Shown one piece after another: positions 12,933 to 24,526 of a stretch of 64,000 nucleotides of DNA (position 1 is its first letter; every line of letters starts with the position of its first letter). Source of the stretch: Dermatemys mawii (taxonomy: Eukaryota; Chordata; Testudines; Dermatemydidae). The notes under the pieces were generated by a model, which saw nothing but the letters and a program-made list of their open reading frames with translations, searched no databases and was not told where the DNA came from. Made by a program: the position numbers and the translations under genes. The stretch spans positions 9,744,470 to 9,808,469 of the forward strand of contig ML677385.1 of assembly GCA_007922305.1 (NCBI GenBank). Direction: 5' to 3'.

Positions 12933-13500
12933 TTAAATATACCTAAATATGGATTAGGATGCCTAACTTTAGCCATGCAAGTTTGAAAAGGTTGGCTAAT
13001 GCATAGTAAGCAAATAAGTCAAAGCCATATAGGATGAATCCTGCAGTGCTGCAAGCAATCCTATGATGGGCTATGTACCCTCCATTCATCTTGAAATCCG
13101 TGGGAACTGAGGTCACACAGCCCCGTGAAGGTTCAAGTTTCATATTTCTCTATTGAACAGACACATTTTTTTTTCATTCTCTGATCCTTTGAACAATTTG
13201 GATTCTGTATATAAATACCTGTGTGTTATTTGTCTATAAAGTACCTACCTACATGTATTGTTTATCAAACAATCTTGTCATGCTTGCACATAGAGATTTA
13301 TATATTCATCCTTTCTTTCATAAAGTTATGTGGCCAGAAGCATTTCCAACTTTGCGAGGTTTGTTCTGTTGCCAAGTCAGAAGGTTAGCAGGGTGATTTG
13401 ACAGGGTAAAAAGATTTTATAGCAGTAGAGGATGTACAGATTAATTATTTGGTGTCTTCAAAATCTTGTCTAAATTCTCACCTTTCCTGTCATGCTACAG

Positions 13501-13588
13501 GCCATCGAGAGAGAAAAGTCCGAGAAGTACAGGAAACTGCAAGACACCAGCAGATCAGCGGAGGCCTTGGTGGAACAGATGGTGAATG
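13501..13588 (+). CDS. Dystrophin exon 19 (spectrin repeat R4, middle)
   Basis: 88 bp, the length of human exon 19. It starts in phase 0 (GCC ATC GAG) and ends with one base (g) of the codon finished in exon 20. It encodes AIEREKSEKYRKLQ, then DTSRSAEALVEQMVN, in place of the human AIEREKAEKFRKLQDASRSAQALVEQMVN. The 5' half is strongly purine-rich (GAGAGAGAAAAG and GAGAAGTACAGGAAA). In human exon 19 this same part works as a splicing enhancer, and its loss causes skipping in dystrophin Kobe. The enhancer role here is inferred from that precedent. Acceptor CTACAG; donor AATG|GTAATG. The exon lies alone, 9.6 kb and 12.2 kb from its neighbours. Confidence 0.97.
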
Positions 13589-13714
13589 GTAATGCCATGG
13601 GGGTTGAATTGTATGATAATCTTAGGGATGGAATAAATACAAAAGAATTCTGTTAGCAAAGCACTTTCTGAATGGAATGGTAAGTTAATTTTGCTTTATA
13701 TTTTTGTGTCTCTG

Positions 13715-14640
13715 TCTGGAGTGACCCACCACTGAGAGCCAGTCCCAGGTCAACCTGGTTAGAAAACAGTACAGACACCCCAAACTGGCAGTATATTCTA
13801 TAATTAGATTTTACCAAGCCATTAACAAATGGACACTCCTGGATTACTGTATTAGTTTTACCATGGAGCCACAGATAGTCCCCCTAGGCTTTCCAGCCCC
13901 TCTTTACCACCCAGACAAGCTGAACTTTGTGGTGAAAAGTTATTCAAAGAAAAAAAATCACCTCACATTAGGTTAGGCCCATCCTCAAAGGGTGAATCAC
14001 CCCAGGTGCATGGATACTCTAGATCTCACACCAAAGACAATGCTGACAGCCAATTTCTCCAGTAAACTGCCAAAAGGTTTATTAGCTAAGAAAAAGAAAT
14101 CAGTTATTGAGAGGTTAAAGCAGGTAAAATACATTAGCAGGTGAGTCAATGTTTGTAAATCCAATATGATAGCAGAGATGTAATGATGGGATGTCGGGCC
14201 ATTTGTTCAGTATTCCACCCTGTTAAAATCAAAATAGTTCAGAGATACAACATTGCTCCCTGGATCCATTCTTCTAGTGGTTTTCCCCGGAAAGCAATTT
14301 GGCAAGTATCTCCATCACAGCATGGGCTTTTTCTCTGTTGAGTAAATGCAGACTGTGGATTGTCGAACACTGTGACCCATGCTTTGAAGTTAGCATGATT
14401 CTTCATTACAGTTCCAAGGCTTCAATTCTGTCTGATGGGAAGGCCAATTGCAGATGCATATATACTGCATTTTGTTACAGGATTCAAAGAATCTTTTGTT
14501 TTCAGGAAGTTTAAACATCAAGTAAATACATCTTTGATATAGGATTATCTAATTACATGGTATACCTAATGCAACTACATGTAATGTCACAAAAGACAAC
14601 AGAATACAAATGGGTGAAAACAATACAATCAACACCCCCT
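13715..14640 (-). mobile_element. Probable retroelement relic, approximate ends
   Basis: The block differs in composition from its AT-rich surroundings and matches my memory of a repeated turtle sequence. TTTATT (14079-14084, AATAAA on the minus strand) would fit a minus-strand polyadenylation signal. I could not see terminal repeats, a target-site duplication or coding remnants, so the class is unknown. Confidence 0.25.
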
Positions 14641-15210
14641 TTGGATCTCTTCTAACAAGTGAATTGGCTTGAACATGTTATGACCTTTTAGCATTTCTTT
14701 GATATTCAGACATAAGTGACTTGCCCTATTGCTCTAGCCTGAGCTGGCAATCTGTTAGCATCACAATTTTAAAAAATAATAAGAATGTTAGGGCTATTAA
14801 TTGGAAAGGGATGGAAACAAAAACAGAATCTTACTATCATGAAAGGAAATGTAGCAAACTATAATGCTCACAATAATGCACTATGTGTTAACAGTCTGTT
14901 CTGCGCAGAAACTAAGATTCTAATCTTACTTTCTGACTATATTAAACTTTTAAAGAGACTATAGTTCATTTGAAATTATTTCAGAGAGCAGGAGCTTTGA
15001 ATATAGTCAAAATTCTCTTAGCCATTTTGAAAACGAATCATATCTAATTATAGGCTTTTGCAACATTTTATGTTGTGGCAGAGGATAGTGACTTCTAATT
15101 ATATTTTGGAAGAGATTTCTGGCATTTAAAAATTCAAATGTAATGTAAAATTCAAATGTAAAAATTCAAATGTAATTAGCCAAATTTCAGATTTTTTTAA
15201 AAAAATACTT

Positions 15211-15778
15211 TATAACAGGGTTCACTCACCACTCTGTCACCTCCTGCTTGTTGTCTTGGGAATTAGCTCTGCATGGTAGTGTGTCCTCTTCATGTCGTGC
15301 CTCACCACCATCACTCTTGCTCTCCAAGGAAAGCAGCATCCTCTTCAGTAACACAGCTCTATGGCTGTGCCTCACACTGTGCTTTCCAGAGACCCTGAAG
15401 TCTGCTGTTCAGCCACTTCCTTTAGTGGCTATTGCAGCGAATTGTCTGGCCACTTCCTCATGGCCCAGTATCCTCTTTTCCCTTGCCTCAGGTCCTCAGT
15501 CTGCAAACCCCAGCAGTCAACCAGGAGCACTCTCTCACTTCCCTGGTCCCTGCTCGCAGCACTGCTCTGTCCAGGGTTCTGGCAGGTCTCTCAGCCCTCC
15601 AGAGACACAATCTTCCCTTTCTGGGCTTCCAGCAGACAACTACCTTTCTCTGCTCTGTAGCTTCCTTTTTATATGGGCCTGCTTCGTTCTGGTTGGCTGC
15701 TCTCCTCAGCCCTTCTCTTATTGCATGCCTCCTCTATTAATCCCGTAGAGCCCCATGTGAGACAGATGCCCCATCACA
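15211..15778. mobile_element. Solo LTR, 568 bp, with 5-bp target-site duplication
   Basis: An exact 5-bp duplication TACTT flanks the block (15206-15210 and 15779-15783). The ends TATAACAGGG and CCCCATCACA form an imperfect inverted repeat, and the terminal TG of a typical LTR has become TA. The interior is CT-rich, unlike the AT-rich intron. Its overall layout resembles the element at 39674-40372 (same order of a GGGAATTA-type 5' motif, a CTTTTTATA or CTCTTATAA motif, and GATTGG/GGTTGG), so the two look related. The 166-codon open frame inside (15248-15748) has no known domain. A lone LTR points to recombination that removed the body of the element. Confidence 0.7.
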
Positions 15779-18426
15779 TACTTTGTAATTGAATTTGTCA
15801 AATTTCCAGTTAATTTCCAGACTTGACTGATATGTTGTGAGCTTTTTGATTTTTTTTTTTCCTAGGAAAAGAAAAAGGGTTTATTTTAAAACAGGAGAGA
15901 CGTACACTGAAGAAAAAATGCAGTGGTATGTGCTCTTGCGTGCAGCTTGACAAACTAAAACCAGAAATTATCATATTTGTTACATTAAATAATTCACAGC
16001 ACTACAATAAAATCTCAAACAATTCTACTAGTAACTAGGGACAGATTCTGCTATTGTGATTCACCTTAATTTGTGGATAGTCCCATTGATTGAATGGAAT
16101 AATTTATCAAATATGGTAGTAGTAATAAAAATAAGGAGGGCAGATTCTGGACCTAAGTGTGTTGAATGTTATGTTCCTCCTTTACTACCATTTTCATATA
16201 AGCAAAATATAAACACCTTGTAACTTAGTATTTGCTCCGTTTAGTGTGCACTAGCTACTTTAATATGTAGTGGTTGCACACAGTAAATTAAATATTGGAA
16301 AACAATAATGACAATAAAAAGGCTTTCTTAACTGTGATTCTCAACAGTAGAAGCAAAGATCCAGTATCCTAGAGGAAGCTGTTACACAAATGCTTACAGA
16401 AAAAACTGGCAAGGCTTGATTATTAGAAGTGCTGAATATCCGCATTTGTCACTATCCTGTGAATCCATAACTCTTCCAAAATTTTGGGCCTACACAGTGC
16501 AGATGCAATAGAGCTGACCTTCAACAAGTTCAAAATTAGTTAAAGAACTACTAACCAGAGAGTGGAGTGTAAAATTGAATAAGTTGCTATTTGAAGTTGC
16601 AGGGTTTCTTTGATTGTTATGGTAAACAGCAGATAACTTAACTTCACAAGTGAATAAAATACTAAGTTGCCATGCTAGCCAAATGTCAATGAACCTAGGT
16701 GATTGTGGAGTCATCCCCACATCAGTGTGCAGGGACCATGCCTGAAGCAATGGCCCTGGCCTGCCAATTTGTCACAGATTTCAAGGACAGACAGATTGTA
16801 ATGGTCTTGTTCCTAAACACAAGGAGCAATATTTGTGAGGAAGAACCTCATGAAACTTCCACTGTACTTGGGACAGAGTCCTTATCCTGACCTTTTCCAT
16901 GGTTGGTCATGTACACAGTGTCTACAGCAGATTTTTCTTTTTTCTCTTCTTTTAATTGATATTAAAAATAATCTATTTGGCCTGAAAGAATACTTTCCCT
17001 GAATTGTGCAAGCCTTGTAAGGCACTATTTGCTATGTGCACATTGAGCCAGTTGAGTCAGGTCCATGCAGTGCACATAAGAAAATATAAAAAATCTCCTT
17101 CTTCTATTTTGCTTCATGGCTGGGAAGAAGCGCACTTCACTTGACTGCCCCAGACATGGTTCCATTTGCATTTTTTTTCTGTCTACTTTTGGTTTCAATT
17201 GGCAAAACAGTAGCCTCAGGAACTGGTATCATGACACAGCCACCTCTTTTTCCAAAGCCTAGGTGTCAACTACACTTAGTATCAAACCGATTATCACTTC
17301 CATCTGAAATTCTCTCTGGAAGCTCATGATTCTCTGTTCCTCCTCTTGTCTCCCAAAATGGTACATGCATGCGGCTGGTATTATGATGTTGCAACTCGAG
17401 TTATGAGGTCATAGTGAGAGGAAGAGGTCCACACTCACTTTTGGCTTGGTTCTTTTATTAAGTAACATTTATTTATGATGCTGTTTGGCGGGAGGGCACT
17501 TGCCACTGTTACTTAAAGTAGCAGCAAGGATTGTGCATAATTGTTGGAGGCGTCCCTTGAAAAACAGATGAAGTTTCCCAAATATCAGTCCATTGGGAGG
17601 AACTTGTCTTCCTACTAGGACTTTGACACTAAGTATGCAAGCTGTGGATCAGTGTTACTGAGCATGGCCCTTTCAGTTCTCCTGACCTCATGCTGTGCAT
17701 CATGAGTGTCTTGTTGGCAGAAGTATATGACTCCACCCTGGCAAGAATGACATCGTAGTTGTCTGTGTAAAGAGGAACTCTCCCTTTCTGGCAATTTTAG
17801 AGGGACAAGTACCGTTTTGGAAAAGGGAGCAGCCTTCACAGCTGTTCATCCTGATATTTATGGAATTTCCACATATGCCACAGCTGCAAAGGTAATTCCA
17901 AAATGAGCAGAGTACAGAATAATTAAGAAGTGCAATAATTACCATAAGTCTAAAGTATAAAATGAGATAAGTATCCATAGCAGAGGAGAATTAGATTATT
18001 TTAACTAAGCTTTTTCACTTGTTGGTAGCTGGAATATCTAGCAAAGTGTTTAATATTAGCTCTTGAGTAGGGAGGAAGTTAACTGTCAAATGCAACCTTT
18101 TGAAATTGTAAGTACTGTGATTTTTTTATCTGTCTAATTCTTCCAGTTCATTATGAGTTAATACATTTGCTATTAAATAGGATTAGCTCCAGACCAGGAT
18201 TGAACAAAAACCAGAAGTTTACCTCAACTCTAAGCATAAATCTCAAATTGTGTTAAACATAAACTCTTTTTTACATTTGGACTCTTTTTTAGATTTAGAT
18301 TTCCCTCTCAATTTGTGCCTGTTGTTGAAATCCATTTTGGGATCAGCACATAAACTCTCTGAAAATTTCTTATAGATTATTGTTTACTTCAAATCTTGTT
18401 AGTCTGGGATTCATTCAGAATCAAAG

Positions 18427-19440
18427 GTGGGACTCGTAGATTTTAAAGTCAGAAGGAACCATTGTGATCATCTAGACTCTGAATATGTGGGCAAGGCCTG
18501 CCAGGAAGATACCTGGAAAGAATTCTCTGTAGCAATTCAGAGCCTTGCCCAGCTAGTGTTCTGTCTCCAGCAGCTGGAGATTTTGCTACTGGCAGTCACC
18601 AATGGGCCACACGCTATTATATGCAGTTGCATCATACAGTCCCCTCCATAAAGCCAGTTTAGGGGTTTTTTTTGCCCCTTCTGCTTCCCTTGGAAGGTTG
18701 TTCCAGAACTTCACTACTCTTATGGTTAGAAACCTTTGACTAATTTTGAGCTTACACTTGTTGATGGCTAGTTTATAGCCATTTGTTCTTGTGTCCACAA
18801 TGATGCTTAACTTAAATAACTCGTCTTCTTCCCTGGTGTTTATCCCTCTGATATATTTATAGAGAGCAATCATATCTCCCCTCAGCCTTCTATTGGTTAG
18901 GCTAAAAAGCCAAGGTCTTTGAGTCTCTTCTCATAAGGTAGGTTTTCCCTTCCTTGGATCATCTTAGTCGCCCATCTCTGCACCTGTTGCAGTTTGAATT
19001 AATTTTTCTGAAACATGGGAGGCCAGAATTGCACACAATATTCCAGATGAAATCTCACCAGTGTCTTGCATAATGGTAATAATACTTCCCTATCTCTACT
19101 GGAAATACCTTGCCTGATTCATCCTAGCACTGTTAGCCATTTTTCATGGCTGCATCACATTGATGGCTTATAGTCATCCTGTGATCAACCACTAGACCCA
19201 GATATTGCTTCTCCTCTTTCACTTCCAACTAATAAATCCCCAGCTTACAGCAAAAATTCTTGTTGTTAGTCCCTGAATGCATGATGCTGCACTTTGCACT
19301 ATTAAATATTATCTGATTTCCATTATTCCAGTTTACAAGGTCATCTAGATCTTCTTGTATGATATTCCAGTCCTCCTCCATATTGGCTATACCTCCCAAC
19401 TTTGTGTCATTTGTGAATTTTATTAGCACAATGCAACCTG
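18427..19440 (-). mobile_element. CR1-type LINE, 5'-truncated, minus strand
   Basis: On the minus strand, 19229-19429 encodes the end of a reverse transcriptase (FTNDTKLGGIANMEEDW...), recognisable as the family's F-A-D-D-T-K-L-G-G block, with the catalytic ADD changed to TND. Further on, 18586-18873 encodes a KYIRGINTREEDELFKL ... TRTNGYKL ... VVKFWNNLPREA stretch known from the 3' part of CR1-like ORF2. The 3' end (18427-18500) reads on the plus strand as an AGGAACCATTGTGATCATCTAG-like tail common to CR1 copies. Frames are broken between these parts and the 5' part is missing, so the copy is dead. Confidence 0.8.
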
Positions 19441-21330
19441 AAGGAGAGTCCAGTGAAGCTCCAGAGAGCCAAAGGTTTCAGCAGAGCAGATGACCAGAGC
19501 TCCGTAGGTAGAGTGTCATGCTTAGATGCCTTTCTCCTTTCCCATTAAATATATCATCACAGTGGCAGGAAGTTGTGTTTATAGAACATTTTTGGATTTG
19601 GCGAAGATATATAGACTCGGATCTATTGGAAGGATGGAGAAATATCTGGTTGATTTGGAAGAAGAGATGTTAAATTAATTAATTAATTAATTAACTTTTA
19701 GAAGATTGACAAAATGGAAGTTCCAACTAAGTTGAGGTACACTCAGTACTATTATAGTACCGAATACACAATATGTTCCTTGCAGAAATTGTTCCGTAGA
19801 ATCATGTGATTACAACAATTTATATTCTGTTCTTATAGACATCCAACAAGTTAATTTATATTTATTTAAGATTTAGACCACTGATGAAATTCATGGGCAG
19901 ATAGAAAGGTGAAGAATTTAAAACATAAAAAAGACAAAAATTAAGGGGTGAGAAACATCATAAGAGAGATGATCAGGGTAATGATGAACACGTGTTAGTT
20001 TCTTTTCTTTCTTTACTTTACTTTTTTGTTATTATGGAACAAAGGTCAGGTGGCGAAACAGGAGCAAAATAGTGGTGGAAAGGAAGGAGTAGGAAGAGGA
20101 ATACTGGAGGGAAGGATGAAGTATAGGCAGTTTGAGTGTAACAATAAAGGGAAAGGAATAGGTTGGGACACACAGCCAATCAGGAGATACAGAAAAATGT
20201 TCAGAGAAAAAACATTCTGCTGTCATCACTAGTGTCTACAGACATAAAGGTGCTTCAGTGCCATCTGATTCTTCAGGCAGGAAAATGCCTATGAGGGTCA
20301 TTGGAGTGTTATTTCTCTGTCTGGGAGTGCCTCCAAAAGGGAGGCTAATCCTGCCAAAAAAGCAATTCATAGTGCTCCAGGCAGAACCTCTCCTCTCACT
20401 ACTGCTGCTGCGCCTGGCTATTTCTGGAGCAATCTTGGCTGCTCCTGGGTGCTGGCTGTACCCCATAGGAGGTCTTGCTTTGCTTCCCCTTGGCCAAGTG
20501 TCAGCAAGGACCTGCTAGGTCCTATTACCCCCTCTCTTCTGCCCTCCCCACCTCCCACCCCCCCAAAAAAGAACAAATCATGCATTCCCCTTCTTTAAAA
20601 TGTTCTCAACTTAAAAGTCTGCTGGCAAACTGAAAGAGTGACGCAGGGTGGGGGGTCTCTGAGTGGACTCTTGATTGTTATGGTGATTTAGGATAAAACA
20701 CCTACTGTGTCAGAATGAATACTCAGTGAATTTCTGATGGGTTAAAATGATTGCAAAATCAATCTGAAATCATGCAACACTTAAAGTGCTACCATGATAA
20801 GGCAGAAGTTTATTACTATGCCCCATTGAAGTTGCCATTCCAAATATCCTTATGAGGTGTGAGCTCTAAAAAACCCAAAGGTAATATTGTATTATTCTAT
20901 TTTGGATCCATTGCTAATGATAAATAAACTTGACAAGGTAGACTTCATATTAAATGATAGTCCCAAAGTAGTTGCATATACGGTGCTATATAATTAAAAA
21001 TATTCTAACATAATTTGTTATGCACAGTACACAAGGTAATAACATTAATGGATGCAATTCAGGTAATGATCTGTGTCCTCTGGGTACAATATATTTATTC
21101 ACTGAGTATATTGGGGTCATTCAGAATATGAAATGTGACAGGATTATGATTCATTAACCCTGAAATTTTAGCATATTAGCACTGAATGGGTTTTGTATTG
21201 CTCATCATACATAGTTATCAATTTTTTTGTATGTAACTCACAGAAAATAATAAGCAACAGGGAGCTTGATGTTAACAATATGGATGAAAAGGTTTTAAAC
21301 ATTTATAGACTGAAATGAAATAAATGCCAT

Positions 21331-21555
21331 TCGTAGAATTGTAGGACTAGAAGGGACCTCTAGAGGTCATCTAGTCCACTCCCCTGCAGTCATGGCAGGA
21401 CTAACCATTATCTAGACCATCCATGACAGGTTATTGGAGATTTTTTAAGAGCAGGTTAGACAATGATGGAGATTAAATAACCTCCCTATGCAATTTATTC
21501 CAGTGCTTTATCCACCTTGACAGGAAGTTTTTTTCTAATGTCCAACCTAAACCAC
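21331..21555 (-). mobile_element. CR1 LINE 3' end, minus strand
   Basis: Read on the plus strand it starts TCGTAGAATTGTAGGACTAG and continues AAGGGACCTCTAGAGGTCAT, then CTAGTCCACTCCCCTGCA. This is the reverse complement of the CR1 3' tail, which ends in short ATTCTATGA-type repeats. About 225 bp remain. The match stops near 21555, where a G-rich block of another origin begins. It carries no coding potential of its own. Confidence 0.8.
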
Positions 21556-22200
21556 CCTGGCCATCTGGGGGCCCCTGGAGAAATGGGCACTCCAGCAGAA
21601 ATCCCCTGCAGGGCAGAAAAAGTCCAGAACCCAGGCAGAAGTCATGGAGCAGGCAAGGGAAGATCCAGCACCCCAATACTGGTCCCCAGCAAAAGGACTG
21701 GGAGGGTGTGGGAAGGTCAGGTGCAGAACATCCAGGTGCCTGGATCCCAGCTGCAGCCCTTGGACAGGAGAAGCGGTCACTCCCTGTCACGGCCTTAAGG
21801 CTGGAGGAATTCTTGCTCCCCACTGTGACCTCAGGGCTCTGGTGAGGGTACAGAGCTTCCCCAGTCTTGGGGCCACATTGAGAGTCAGAAAGGGGTGAAT
21901 GGGAGGCTAAAGTAGGGGGAGGAGTAGAATGGGGCTGGATTGTGGGCAAAATGGGGGCCTTAGACAGGACAAGGTTGGGGTCACAGAAGAAGGGGCAGAA
22001 CACAGTGGAGCCATGGGTGGGGCTGCAGATGGAAGTGGCGGGGGGGAATGGGGGAAGGACCTTCTCTGGTCCAGGGCCCCAGGAGACCTTAATCTGCCTC
22101 TGCCTGAAGTCACAGGAGAAGCCAAAGAATCCCTTTATTGGTCTGGGAATATGAATATATCAGACACAATGGTTGGACATAAGTTAGTGGAACTTTAATA
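21556..22200. repeat. G-rich block of unknown class
   Basis: About 640 bases with many GGGG runs and a G+C content far above the surrounding intron, directly next to the CR1 tail. It has open frames on both strands (for example 21473-22003 minus, 176 codons), but these are low-complexity proline/serine-rich translations of a GC-rich segment and have no domain. It is most likely part of a transposable element, perhaps an LTR. It is not a gene that I recognise. Confidence 0.35.
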
Positions 22201-23189
22201 ACTTGAGAATTTTCAGTGTATTTAAACAAGTTGAGAGGGACTGGGGACTCAAAAGGCGGAGAAGAAGTGTAAGGAGTCCTCCGGAGGGATCTGCTGCAAC
22301 CAGACCCTAGCCTGGAATGTGCAACTCTCCAATCCTAGAAGAAAATATGACTGGGAAGAAAACTGTCAGTGAACCATAGATAGTCCATGGCTGCAGCCCC
22401 CATGTAATTATAACTTTGACCTGAAAGCCCACTTCAGTGTCAGATTCATAGCAGTTGGAAGACAAAGCTAGTAGTAAGTATTTTAAAATAACCTCCTTAC
22501 TTATCCCAAATGAAATCACAGGCAGTGTCCACTGGGCCCAGGGGTAGTTAAGGATTTAGAGTCAGAGACCTTGTATCTTCTTTTACAGTTCTCAGGCATT
22601 TTATGAATGGATTGCTACACAGAATTTCTGTCCAAATCTACAGATGGGACAGAACCAATTGTTGAAACAAACCATTCAGTTTTTAATTTAGCATAGCAAA
22701 ACGTGTATATGCTCCTATACTATTAGTGCACTTGCTTCTTGTACTGGTGAGTTTGTGTCCATATGTTGATCATTTAAAAAAAAAGTCTCCATTCAGACTC
22801 CATGTGCAGGATCATGCTACCACCTTGCACTTAGTCATATTATAATTAAACATTAACATATGCTAAATGCAGTTGCATACTCAAACCCACTAGTGCCAAA
22901 AATGCCAAGTCAAAAACATTGGTGCATCTTGTTACTTGGTTCCAGAAGTGTACTCAATAGAGTTACCTCTCCTGCCTTCTCTCCCTCATGTGCTCCACAG
23001 GGAACATGTTCAGAGTTACTGTCTGGCATACACCAATGTGCAGCTTCCCATCCTCATGCTTCTCCAAACTCTTCTTCTTTCCTTGACCCAAACCCTGTTT
23101 GTTCTCTCTTGCAAACACCAGCCTTTCTCTTGTAATGTATGTTTGTGAGTGGACTGTACCACAACAGTGACTGTAGTAGGAAGAGAGCC

Positions 23190-23790
23190 TGAGACACAAG
23201 CCCTTGTATCAGAGGCGTGGTATGAGGCTTGATGCCTGGGCTAAAGTAGTCAAGTTGTGAGAAAGAGGCAGACCCTGCTCATAGAATGTGGTAAGAACAG
23301 GGCTGATATTCCAGAAAACACATTCCTAAGTAGTGCCAGACACAAGAATATAACACACACACACATTCCTGAAAGTGATACCAGAACATTCCGGTACCAG
23401 AACATTCCCCAAAGATAACAGGAACATGCTTACCCATCTTAAGGATAAGGTCAGGATGACAGCATGATGGATAGAGATGTTTTGACTGAGCCTACAGGCA
23501 GAAGACAGTGGGTGGCCCCCTAATACGTCAAAGGGTGGCACCATGATACATTGGGAAAATACGTAACTTGTTTGTACTGGCGTATAAAGATATATCTCAG
23601 AGGGAGTGTCTTTGTCCAGCCGAGGGAACAATGGAAAGTCCCGCCATTCACTGAGCTGCATCCATTGTCATGGGCATACATGTGCTAGTATAACATTGAT
23701 CGGGGGAGCTAGGACTGTGCTTCATTGACAATAAACCAGCTGGGTCCCTCTATACCATAATGGATCTTGTGGTCATTGGGCAGTTCTCTT
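23190..23790 (+). mobile_element. Probable retroviral-type LTR
   Basis: The block starts with TGAGACACAAGCCC and has, in the right order, a TATA-like GTATAAA (23582-23588) and a polyadenylation signal AATAAA (23730-23735) about 148 bp further on. That is the U3-R-U5 layout of a retroviral LTR. The wording around GCCGAGGGAACAATGG and AATAAACCAGCTGGGTCCCT is familiar from endogenous retroviral LTRs of reptiles (memory, not a search). The 3' edge and target-site duplication are not settled. No internal viral genes are attached. Confidence 0.55.
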
Positions 23791-24145
23791 GAGGTGTGTC
23801 AGCTTGAGCTATGCGAGCTGTCTGCATAGAGCTGGGATGGCATGCAGGGAGAACACATGCAGGGAGAATGCACATGCAGTTGAACAACTACCCGCAGTGA
23901 TCACTTCTGAACTGGAATGCTGGACAAGCAATGTAGGGCTGCATGATAGCTTCTTACACCTATAACTCCTGGCTTGTTGTTCAAAATCATGCAACATTTG
24001 CTCTGAGGTGGGGGAGGAGGGAGCATTCCAGGAATAGAAGGAGGCAGGTCCTGTGGCACTGCTGTGCTCTAGCTACTCGCAGATGGTGTTCAGCCATTTT
24101 CCAGCCCAGAGTTGTCTCCAGTATAGAGTGTGCCTGAGAACCAGG

Positions 24146-24269
24146 TAGGGTGACCAGATGTCCTGATTTTACAGGGACAGTCCCGATTTGGGGGTCTTTT
24201 TCTTCTATAAGCTCCTATTACCCCCCTACCCCCGTCCCTATTTTTCACACTTGCTGTCTGGTCACCCTA
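24146..24269. mobile_element. MITE with perfect inverted ends and 8-bp duplication (124 bp)
   Basis: The ends are TAGGGTGACCAGA and TCTGGTCACCCTA-type perfect inverted repeats (the right end has one extra internal base context, GTCTGGTCACCCTA). The flanks carry the exact 8-bp duplication GAACCAGG (24138-24145 and 24270-24277). The internal part has complementary GGGACAGTCCCGAT-like sequence. The 8-bp duplication suggests the hAT group. It has no coding frame, so it is a non-autonomous, fairly young-looking copy. Confidence 0.85.
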
Positions 24270-24439
24270 GAACCAGGGAGTTTCACACAGACACTGAGCA
24301 GCATGGCAGAGAATCTGGCCCAAAATATTGTTGAGCAGAGAAGTTTAAGTCCTAGGAAGTTTTAACAAGATTTGTAAAGTGTTTTTGTGTATTCCTAAGA
24401 ATACACAGAACCCTTTTTAGAACAGAAGATCTCTGTAAA

Positions 24440-24526
24440 TTATTATTAATTTGCATTGTAATAGTGACTGGTACCCCCAACCATGGATTAGGACCCCATT
24501 GTGCTAGGAACTGTACAAATGTGTCT
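24440..24526 (+). repeat. Small interspersed repeat, copy 1 (GGACCCCATTGTGCTAGG type)
   Basis: It contains TAGGACCCCATTGTGCTAGG followed by AACTGTACAAA, preceded by a TATTATTAAT stretch. The same core recurs at about 42948-43034 and 54550-54685, and in reverse at about 47970-48090. The class is unknown to me, possibly a LINE or SINE tail. Confidence 0.6.

Larger units (their letters stand above)
3943..13500 (+). other. Intron 18 (9,558 bp)
   Basis: AT-rich non-coding sequence between exons 18 and 19. It holds an LTR-like repeat (about 6180-7290) with a nested MITE (7034-7187), a 161-bp MITE-like element (9246-9406), a 15-bp triple tandem (10606-10650) and an inverted-repeat element (12450-12932), each listed separately. 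A GT run lies near 11470-11484. Frames such as those at 5192-5642 or 10070-10345 have no dystrophin or other recognisable similarity and are taken as chance. It ends in a pyrimidine tract and ACAG at 13497-13500. Confidence 0.9.

Noticed and set aside
15248..15748. 166-codon open frame, plus strand
   Set aside because: Lies wholly in the LTR at 15211-15778; Ser/Leu/Pro-rich translation of CT-rich DNA with no domain.
21473..22003. 176-codon open frame, minus strand
   Set aside because: Covers the CR1 tail and G-rich block; low complexity and overlapped by other frames on both strands.
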